From NCBI GenBank assembly GCA_964453035.1, contig CAYVOX010000041.1, forward strand, positions 1 through 22,200: a DNA stretch of 22,200 nt, written 5' to 3'. Numbering within the stretch: the stretch's first letter is position 1; each line of letters starts with the position of its first letter. The notes under the pieces were generated by a model. That model saw only the letters and a list, made by a program, of their open reading frames with translations. It was not told the DNA's origin and made no database searches. Positions 16,311 through 22,200 of this stretch are shown piece by piece. Origin of the DNA: CAYVOX01 sp964453035. Its GTDB lineage: Bacteria; Chloroflexota; Anaerolineae; Anaerolineales; Anaerolineaceae. A program made the translations under genes and the position numbers.

Positions 16311-17090
16311 TCAGGCCTCCTTTTCTTTGCTCAGGTCGCCGTATAAACCACCCAGGTAAGCATTTTGCACCGTGCGATTAGACGCAATCTCGTTGGGAGA
16401 GCCTTCGGCGAGGACGTTACCAAGATGCATTACGGTAATGCGATCGGAGATACTCATAACCATATCCATGCGGTGTTCAACGAGGATGATGGTTTTATCT
16501 CCGGCAGACATGATGGAGCGAATGATTTCAAGCAGCGCGGGAACCTGTTCGGAAGACATACCGGCGGTGGGTTCATCTAACAGGAGTAATTCAGGGTCAC
16601 TGGCGAGCATGATACCCAGTTCCAGCTTGCGTTTGTCACCGTGCGGCAAAGTTCGCGCGATAATATTCTCTTTTCCGCCCAGGCCGACCTTGTTGATCAC
16701 TTCCCGGGCTTTTTCAATGTATCTGGGGAGGTTGTTGGCTAACGAAAACACCTTGAAGTTATCTTTTCCCATAGCTTGAGCGGAGATGCGGATATTTTCC
16801 AGCACTGTGAGGTTGGGAAAAATATTGGTTATCTGAAAAGACCGGCCAATGCCAAGATGGGTGATTTGATAGGGAGCATGATGCGTGATGTCTTTCCCTT
16901 TATAGATGACGTGCCCACGCGTAGGAGGAAATGTTCCGCACAGCAAATTAAAAAGGGTCGTTTTACCCGCCCCATTGGGACCGATGATGGAGTGCAGGGT
17001 ATGTGCCTGTACCTGGATGCTGACATCATCCACGGCGACTAAACCACCAAACTCTTTGCGAAGATTTTTTGTTTCAAGGAGTATTTCCAT
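16311..17090 (-). CDS. livG: Liv-type ABC transporter ATPase LivG
   Basis: 259 residues from the ATG at 17090, chosen because AAGGAG lies before it; the frame is open further upstream. Walker A GPNGAGKT is at 37-44, Walker B LLLLDEPTAGMS, and the D-loop/H-loop EHRMDMVM. The signature loop is LPHGDKRKLELG, which differs from the common LPYGQQRRLEIA of LivG and is somewhat like urea-transporter UrtD (LSHGQ). It follows the binding-protein gene after 116 bp containing a strong hairpin. Confidence 0.92.
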   Translation of the reverse strand: MEILLETKNLRKEFGGLVAVDDVSIQVQAHTLHSIIGPNGAGKTTLFNLLCGTFPPTRGHVIYKGKDITHHAPYQITHLGIGRSFQITNIFPNLTVLENIRISAQAMGKDNFKVFSLANNLPRYIEKAREVINKVGLGGKENIIARTLPHGDKRKLELGIMLASDPELLLLDEPTAGMSSEQVPALLEIIRSIMSAGDKTIILVEHRMDMVMSISDRITVMHLGNVLAEGSPNEIASNRTVQNAYLGGLYGDLSKEKEA

Positions 17091-17130
17091 CCTTGCTCCT
17101 TTTGGGCCAAGTTTATTAAGATGGGGGAAG

Positions 17131-17164
17131 TCGTTTGTCCAGTGGTTTTCCACTGGACAAACGA
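17131..17164 (-). other. Perfect 15-bp hairpin between binding protein and livG genes
   Basis: TCGTTTGTCCAGTGG (17131-17145) and CCACTGGACAAACGA (17150-17164) are exact inverted repeats around a TTTT loop. On the minus strand the stem is followed by CTTCCCCC, not by a U-run, so it is not a normal intrinsic terminator. It lies 42 nt after the binding-protein stop and 40 nt before the livG start. By analogy with other binding-protein operons it may protect the upstream message from 3' exonucleases or pause transcription, giving more binding protein than transporter. Confidence 0.85.
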
Positions 17165-17206
17165 AAGATTGCATCACCCTCGGGTGTGAAGGTGACAGGG
17201 GGGAGA

Positions 17207-18584
17207 CTAAGGTTTGGGCAGATTGCCGCAGCGGCTGGCGTACTCGCCGGTGAGGGTGCAGGGAATGCCCAATTCGTCATACTTGGACTCGTAAACTTTC
17301 TCGAACCAGTCATAGAGAACGCGACCATCAGCCTGTTTGTGCGGGTCGAGGTTGACGAGCTTGACGATGAACATGGGCTGTAGGGCAACGTGGTCTTCCG
17401 GGCGGATGTAGTAGGTGCCCTTGGGACCGTCGAACTTGAGGCCTTCCAGCGCTTTAATCATGACGTCACCCGTGGCGTCACCCTTGGTTTTCTCGAGGGC
17501 AGCAGCCAGAGCAATGGCGGAGGACATACCACCAGGCGAGAAGAGATCCGGCGGTTCCTTGTAGAGTTCAAAGTAGCGTTTGACAAGGAAATCGTTGACG
17601 GGGTTCTTCGGAACCGAGTAGTGATAAACGCTGAGACCCGTGGTGCCGATGGCGGAGGTGGCCTGACCGAAAACCGACGGCATGGAGGGATTATNNNNNN
17701 NNNNTCATCTTCTTATCAACGCCCAGGTCGGTAATCTGCTGGAAGAGGGTGACATAACCCGTGCCAGCCCAGGTGAGGAACAGGTTTTCAGCCTTCGAAT
17801 CGAGGGCTTTCTGCAGATAGGGGGTGAAGTCTTTGGCATCCGCAGGAACGTAGATATCGGCAACCAGTTTACCGCCATACTTTTCAGCAGAATACTTGAG
17901 GGCAGCAGCGCCAGATTTACCGAATGCGGTATCAACCGCCAGGGAGGCGAAATTCTTGCCGACGTTGTCAACCAGGTACTTGGCGATGACGAGGGTATCG
18001 TCATAGCTGGTGCGGGAGGTTCGGAAGACGTAGGGATTGAAGCTGGCACCGGTGATGGAGGCAGCAGCCGCGGGGTCGACCATCATGACTTTCTTGTATT
18101 CTTTGGCCAGGTTGGTCAGGGAGGTGGCGGGTCCAGAAAGGGTGGGGCCCTGGATGAGCTCAACGCCTTCTTTTTCAATCAGTTCGCGAGCCAGGGCGAC
18201 CGCTTTATCAGCGTTGCCTTCATCGTCTTTGACGATAACCTGGACAGGGCGTCCGGCAATGATGTAATTGCCATTGGCGTCCTTCTTGCCGCCGGAGGCG
18301 TATTCCAAACCAATCATGAAGCCGCGTTCCTGGGCAACACCGTAGTAGGCAACAGCGCCGGATTTGGTGGCCAGCATGCCGATTTTCAGCACTTTGGCTT
18401 CAGGCGCTTTGGTGGGGGCAACCGTAGGGGCGACAGTGGCGGCTAGTTTGGTTGGTTCAACCGGCTTGGCTGTGGGAACCGCGGTGGGCGGGACAGCGGT
18501 GGGCGTTGGCGCAGCCTGTACGCAGGCGGTGAGCACCATTGCCGTTAGGACGAACAGAGAAATCAAAACGTGCAGCTTTTTCAT
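17207..18584 (-). CDS. Liv-type substrate-binding lipoprotein, broken by an assembly gap
   Basis: Periplasmic-binding-protein type 1 fold protein, the extracytoplasmic receptor of the LivGFHM importer. Start ATG at 18584 with AGGAG upstream. Residues 1-21 form a lipoprotein signal with lipobox LTAC (Cys21), followed by a Thr/Pro/Ala/Lys-rich linker to about residue 62, then KIGMLATKSGAVAYYGVAQERG, IVKDDEGNADKAVALARELIE and LIQGPTLSGPATSLTNLA. The 10-N gap (17695-17704) falls after GVDKKM; the coding resumes as NPSMPSVFGQAT and continues to LPKP. With 10 bases the two halves are out of frame; they join only if the true gap is a multiple of 3. The ligand is unknown. Treat as one intact gene. 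Confidence 0.9.
17695..17704. other. Assembly gap (10 N)
   Basis: A run of ten N inside the binding-protein gene. The length is a placeholder: the reading frames on both sides match only when the number of missing bases is a multiple of three. Confidence 1.
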
Positions 18585-18660
18585 GGGTTCTCCTCTCAGA
18601 ATTTTCTGCTCCAGTTGGGCTGAAAGCAGTTGAAACAAGCCTGTGACGGCCTGTTATCCA

Positions 18661-19461
18661 CTATTTAATGGGGTGCAGGTTAACAAAACCCAGCACCAGG
18701 GTGTTGAAAATCTCGGGTTGTTCCAGGCAGAGAGCGTGACCTGCGCCCGGAATGACCACCAGTTGTGATGCAGGGATGTGGGCAGCGATGATTTCGCTGT
18801 ATTTGCGAGGTTTGAGGTTATCTAATTCACCGACCATGACCAGGGTAGGGGCAGAAACCTGGTGGAGCGTTCCGGTCATTTCCAGGCGGGAGAAGCTATC
18901 CAGCAGCTCCAGGAGGGAGTCGAAATCGAGGTCAGAGTAGCGTTTTGCGGCAGCGGTGATGGCAACCTGGTTGGCTGTCGTCCAGGCGGCCGAAAAGTTG
19001 AAAGGGGCGGTGACCTGGAAGAGAAGTTGCGGGTCACGGGCGGCGGCGGCAGCCCGCCAGGCTGAACCAACCCCACGCAGAACCGCATCAATCTCGCTGA
19101 CGGATGATGAAACGATGAGGGTCTGGGTGCGTTGCGGGTATTTAACGGCGAAAGCCATGCTGACTTCGCCACCGTAGGAGATGCCCGCAATGTGCGCTTT
19201 TTGAATGTTGAGCGCATCCAGCAATGCGCAAAGATCATCCGCGTGTTGCTCCATTGAGTAAGGGCCGGCAGGATGGTCGGATTGCCACATACCGCGGCAG
19301 TCGTAGAGTAGCAGGCGGCTTTTACGAGAGAGAGGCTGCCGTTGAAAGCCCCAGCTGGCAGTACTCATCAGAATCCCATTGGAGAGGACGATGACCTCGC
19401 CATCTGCAGGACCGTGCAACTCGTAATAGATATTTGTCCCGTTGATTGCAATCTTAGGCAT
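18661..19461 (-). CDS. Alpha/beta hydrolase
   Basis: 266-residue cytoplasmic alpha/beta-hydrolase fold protein without signal peptide. The nucleophile elbow GISYGG places Ser95, the acid is Asp214 in VMVGELDNLKP, and the base is His242 in PGAGHALCLEQP, so the triad is complete. The nearest well-known groups are enol-lactone hydrolase and haloperoxidase-like esterases, but the substrate cannot be told. It is 11 nt after the lipocalin-like gene, with AGGGA as ribosome site, and 76 nt before the binding-protein start, in line with the same transcript as the acyl-CoA genes. It could clear an ester, lactone or thioester of whatever the operon handles. Confidence 0.88.
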   Translation of the reverse strand: MPKIAINGTNIYYELHGPADGEVIVLSNGILMSTASWGFQRQPLSRKSRLLLYDCRGMWQSDHPAGPYSMEQHADDLCALLDALNIQKAHIAGISYGGEVSMAFAVKYPQRTQTLIVSSSVSEIDAVLRGVGSAWRAAAAARDPQLLFQVTAPFNFSAAWTTANQVAITAAAKRYSDLDFDSLLELLDSFSRLEMTGTLHQVSAPTLVMVGELDNLKPRKYSEIIAAHIPASQLVVIPGAGHALCLEQPEIFNTLVLGFVNLHPIK

Positions 19462-19472
19462 AAAGTCCCTGG

Positions 19473-19784
19473 TTATTCACTTATTTTATTATAGGTTCGG
19501 GCGGAGCCGAAATCAGTTGGGCGTTGACCGGGGACCTGACCGACGGCCATTTTGAGGGTATCCCCTTCGACTTTCCACAGTCCTAAAAAGAGGCCGGTAA
19601 ACCCAAGAGTGTGCTGAGCCTGGTTCATATCGATTTGCTCGCCATCAACAGTGAATGTTCCAGAGGAGACAATGCCCATTTCAGGGTACTCGGCTCGGAA
19701 TGTGCCGTCCTCATAGAATTTGAACCATAGCCCCGGATAGGGCTGTCCGGCGGGTTGCTGCCATTTCCCTGTAATTGCGCTCAT
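19473..19784 (-). CDS. Small lipocalin-like protein of unknown function
   Basis: 103 residues, AGGAG before the ATG. The sequence runs as short strands with turns: ITGKWQQPAG, WFKFYEDGTFRAEYP, SSGTFTVDGEQIDM, GLWKVEGDTLKMAV. The G-x-W start, the DGTF strand and alternating pattern are like small lipocalin- or calycin-fold proteins that bind hydrophobic molecules, although such short forms are only weakly assignable. No signal peptide, so cytoplasmic. It sits between a CoA-transferase (33 nt) and an alpha/beta hydrolase (11 nt), suggesting a shared operon. Confidence 0.75.
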   Translation of the reverse strand: MSAITGKWQQPAGQPYPGLWFKFYEDGTFRAEYPEMGIVSSGTFTVDGEQIDMNQAQHTLGFTGLFLGLWKVEGDTLKMAVGQVPGQRPTDFGSARTYNKISE

Positions 19785-19817
19785 CTTTTGCTCCTGAAAT
19801 TGATTGTCTAACGCTTT

Positions 19818-21146
19818 TTACTTCGCGCCCGGGAAGACGAGCCGGGGAACAATCCCCAGATGGTGGGCTTCTTCGCGTAACCATTCCCTAAAGTTGGGAT
19901 GGGCAATCTTAATCAACGCTTCCATGCGATCGTGCACGGTTTTGCCGCGCAGTTCGGCAACGCCGTATTCGGTGACGATAGTATCCACATCCTGGCTGGG
20001 AACGGTAATTTCTGCGCCTTCGGGCAGGACGGGTAAAATGGTGGAAAGCGCGCCGTCTTTGGCAGTGGAACGCAGGGCGATGATGCCCCGTCCCCCCGGT
20101 GAGAGTTGTGCGCCGCGGTGGGTATCGAGCTGACCGCCGGTGCCGCTAAAGTGGCGCGGGCCTATGCTTTGTGAGCAAACCTGTCCGTAGATATCAATTT
20201 GCAGGGCGGTGTTGACGCTGACCATTTTATAGTTCTGACCGATGACATACGGATCGTTGGTTATTTTGCCCTGTTGAAATTCGACGCCGATGTTGTTATC
20301 AATGAAGTCGTAGAGCTTTTTGGTTCCAAGCGCAAAAGCGCCGACCATTTTGCCTTTCCACAAGGTTTTACGGCGGTTGGTGACCACGCCTGCCTCGTAG
20401 AGATCTACCATCCCGTCATTGAACATTTCAGTGTGAACGCCCAAATCATGACGGTCCATGAGGAAAGCGGTGATGGCGTTTGGAATGCCGCCGATGCCCA
20501 ACTGAATGGTGGAGCCGTCTTCGATGAGGTCGGCAATGTAGCCGCCGATGGCTTTTTCAGCATCAGTGGGGGGTACTGAAGGCAGTTCAAATAGGGGAAT
20601 GTTATTGTTGACCAGATAATCCACTTCGGAAATGTGAATCTGTGTGTCTCCGAGAGACCAGGGCATATTTTCGTTGGTTTCAATCACAACCAGGTCGGCA
20701 GCCTCGATTAATTGCTTTTCAATTACCAGACCCAGGGAGAGCGACATGAACCCGCGCTTGTCGGGTGGGGTTGCGGTGCCCCAAAAAACGTTGAGATGAC
20801 CTTTGTTGGCGATGAGTTTATCGGTGGCGGCTCTGTGCAGGTTGTTGGGAATGTATGAGACGCGCCCCTGAGGATGAATGAGGCGATCGGTGCCGCTGTA
20901 AAACCAGTTTTCCACGAAGAAGTGCCCTGACATTTCTGGCTTGACCAGGTAATCGTATGAACGCAGGGGCAAACACACCCAGACGTGGACGTCTTCCAGG
21001 CGGTCGCGGTGGTTGGCTAATTCTGAAAGCAAGCCGGGCGCTTCTGAACCAGCGATACCAGTGGCAATTGCCTGGTGAGATTTGACCATGGAAACTGCCT
21101 GTGGAATTGGTATGGTTTTACTCTTGATTATTTCGTCAACGGTCAT
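19818..21146 (-). CDS. Acetyl-CoA hydrolase/CoA-transferase family protein
   Basis: 442 residues from ATG 21146, chosen because AGGAG precedes it; the frame stays open upstream into the KASIII-like gene. The family moves CoA between acyl-CoA and a carboxylate or hydrolyses the thioester. The CoA-binding motif GIGGIPNAI is at 217-225, the likely catalytic glutamate is Glu240 in VHTEMFNDGMVDL, and SQDVDTIVTEYGVAELRG marks the C-terminal domain. Such enzymes include butyryl-CoA:acetate, 4-hydroxybutyrate and propionyl/succinyl CoA-transferases; the sequence alone does not pick one. It follows the KASIII-like gene by 10 nt, with its ribosome site over that gene's stop. Confidence 0.93.
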   Translation of the reverse strand: MTVDEIIKSKTIPIPQAVSMVKSHQAIATGIAGSEAPGLLSELANHRDRLEDVHVWVCLPLRSYDYLVKPEMSGHFFVENWFYSGTDRLIHPQGRVSYIPNNLHRAATDKLIANKGHLNVFWGTATPPDKRGFMSLSLGLVIEKQLIEAADLVVIETNENMPWSLGDTQIHISEVDYLVNNNIPLFELPSVPPTDAEKAIGGYIADLIEDGSTIQLGIGGIPNAITAFLMDRHDLGVHTEMFNDGMVDLYEAGVVTNRRKTLWKGKMVGAFALGTKKLYDFIDNNIGVEFQQGKITNDPYVIGQNYKMVSVNTALQIDIYGQVCSQSIGPRHFSGTGGQLDTHRGAQLSPGGRGIIALRSTAKDGALSTILPVLPEGAEITVPSQDVDTIVTEYGVAELRGKTVHDRMEALIKIAHPNFREWLREEAHHLGIVPRLVFPGAK

Positions 21147-21156
21147 TGAACTTCTC

Positions 21157-22143
21157 CTAGGGCATGATAAACGCGGAGGCAGCCTGGTTGTAGCCGACGC
21201 CGGATCCAACGAAGGTCACCAGTTCGCCAGATTTAGCTTTTCCCTTCTTGCGGGCATCATCAAAAGCCATAGGGAGACAGGCTGAACCAGTGTAGCCCCA
21301 TTTATCCATAATCCAATGCGCTTTCTCCACAGGTAGCCCCAGTGTTTCCATAACGAGTTTGATGCTATTGACGCGTACCTGAGTGAAAATGGCCAGGTCA
21401 ACATCCTGAAGGTCAAAATTACCGTTGGCAGCGATTTCTCGCATGCGAGCCGGCCATCCCTCATGGTTGACGGTTGGCGGGAAGGGGGTAACGAGCCTGA
21501 CCTGGGTACGGCCTGCCTGAACACTTTCAACGGAGGCAGGTTCGTAAGTTCCACCGGAATAGATGCCCCAGTGTTTATGGTAAGAGCCATCCGCAAAGAA
21601 GGTTCCGCTGACAAAACCGGGCTTATCAGCGGCGGTTAATATGGCGGCGCCTGCGCCATCCCCGTAGAAGAAGGATATGACGTCGTTTTCGTAATCGGTG
21701 AGCTTGTGCATCATGTAGGCGCCGATCACCATGACATATTTGAGGTAGGGATTAGCCTGGATTAAGCCGGCGGCAATGTTTAGACCAGTTGGGAAGGATG
21801 CGCAGGCGCAGGAGACATCAAAGGTTCCGGCGTTCACTGCCCCAAGTTTATATTGCGTGACAACAGAAGTGGCAGGGGTAACGTAATCGGGGCTATCGGT
21901 ACCCAGGATAATCAGCCCCAGGTCTTCGGGTTTGAGGCCAGCATCTTTGAGGCAGGCTTTGCCAGCCTCGGCTGCCAGGTCTGAGGTAGCCCAGTCTGGC
22001 GGGGCGAGAAAACGGGTGGTGATGCCGGAGGAGGCTTCGAATTTATCGATGACTTCGCCAAACTTTGCGCGCATCTGCGCATTTGAGCGTTCAATTGGTG
22101 GCAAGTAGCTGCCGGTTCCAATGATGGTTGCGTATCGAGCCAT
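21157..22143 (-). CDS. KASIII-like thiolase-fold protein with altered catalytic residues
   Basis: 328 residues, complete, starting with ATG at 22143 only 5 nt from the adapter sequence, so its ribosome site is missing. The fold is that of 3-oxoacyl-ACP synthase III: ATIIGTGSYLPP start, ILGTDSPDYVTP, DVSCACASFPTG with the nucleophile Cys114, GDGAGAAIL, and a final VGSGVGYNQAASAF. FabH enzymes also need His (HQAN) and Asn (GNTSA) for decarboxylation; here the matching places are Thr254 (FTQVRVNS) and Tyr284 (KWGYTGSA). It may therefore transfer acyl groups without decarboxylation, rather than make fatty acids. It probably works with the CoA-transferase next to it, but the reaction is unknown. 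Confidence 0.88.
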   Translation of the reverse strand: MARYATIIGTGSYLPPIERSNAQMRAKFGEVIDKFEASSGITTRFLAPPDWATSDLAAEAGKACLKDAGLKPEDLGLIILGTDSPDYVTPATSVVTQYKLGAVNAGTFDVSCACASFPTGLNIAAGLIQANPYLKYVMVIGAYMMHKLTDYENDVISFFYGDGAGAAILTAADKPGFVSGTFFADGSYHKHWGIYSGGTYEPASVESVQAGRTQVRLVTPFPPTVNHEGWPARMREIAANGNFDLQDVDLAIFTQVRVNSIKLVMETLGLPVEKAHWIMDKWGYTGSACLPMAFDDARKKGKAKSGELVTFVGSGVGYNQAASAFIMP

Positions 22144-22148
22144 TAGAT

Positions 22149-22200
22149 AGATCGGAAGAGCGTCGTGTAGGGAAAGAGGGGTGGGGGGGGGGGGGGGGGG
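22149..22200. other. Illumina adapter read-through and poly-G, not genomic
   Basis: From 22149 the sequence begins AGATCGGAAGAGC and continues through 22178 as 30 bases of the standard Illumina adapter reverse complement. It is followed to 22200 by G with a single T at 22182. This is read-through of an untrimmed adapter, and a G-run as produced by two-colour sequencers when no signal remains. Native sequence ends at about 22148. Confidence 0.97.

Noticed and set aside
17390..18633. Plus-strand open frames across the gap opposite the binding-protein gene
   Set aside because: They are Gly-rich shadows of a highly biased coding strand; the minus strand encodes a clear receptor with signal peptide.
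18634..18655. Stem AACAAGCC/GGCCTGTT between hydrolase and binding-protein genes
   Set aside because: Eight base pairs with one wobble and a poor U-run; could be a weak attenuator but is not distinct enough to call.
1..22200. tRNA or rRNA genes, CRISPR arrays, insertion sequences, phage or toxin-antitoxin genes
   Set aside because: None was seen by reading; no repeat-spacer pattern, transposase motifs or terminal repeats.

Overview
The window looks like a metagenome-type contig end from a Chloroflexota bacterium, most likely class Anaerolineae. This rests on the general style of the proteins, the Thr/Pro/Ala-rich linker after the lipobox of the transporter binding protein, and the presence together of Rex, an F-type ATP synthase, MreB and a Liv-type transporter; no rRNA or marker phylogeny is available here. 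Two assembly features matter. A 10-N gap at 17695-17704 breaks one gene. The last 52 bases (22149-22200) are an Illumina adapter followed by a G-run, not genome.

Layout, left to right. At 1-503 (minus) is the 5' part of a secreted sortase-like protein that runs off the window. At 748-3385 (plus) is a compact information-processing cluster with overlapping stop/start codons: yebC, ruvC, a SpoU/TrmH-family RNA methyltransferase, and ruvA, driven by an extended -10 promoter. At 3514-8996 (plus) is an operon for the F1 part of ATP synthase (alpha, gamma, beta, epsilon) ending in an MreB-like actin homologue. No Fo or delta genes lie in the window. AtpA carries an extra block of about 50 residues, and the MreB homologue has changed nucleotide-site residues. 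A hairpin terminator at 9004-9035 separates this operon from the convergent minus-strand genes.

At 9056-12781 (minus) are a YugP-type membrane zinc protease, a large lipoprotein of unknown function that starts with TTG, and the redox sensor Rex. Rex has its own promoter region with a good Rex-operator match, which suggests self-repression. A hairpin at 12889-12914 ends the next transcription unit.

At 12937-22143 (minus) is a long co-directional run: a KASIII/thiolase-fold protein lacking the usual His and Asn, an acetyl-CoA hydrolase/CoA-transferase, a small lipocalin-like protein, an alpha/beta hydrolase, then a complete Liv-type ABC importer in the order binding protein, LivG, LivF, LivH, LivM. 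LivH is enlarged by about 150 residues. A perfect 15-bp hairpin lies between the binding-protein gene and livG and probably allows more binding protein to be made than membrane components. The spacing suggests that acyl-CoA enzymes and importer are expressed together, so the importer may bring in a carboxylic acid or related molecule rather than plain amino acids; this is inference. It is the best candidate in the window for an undescribed functional unit, but nothing here is clearly a new class of system.
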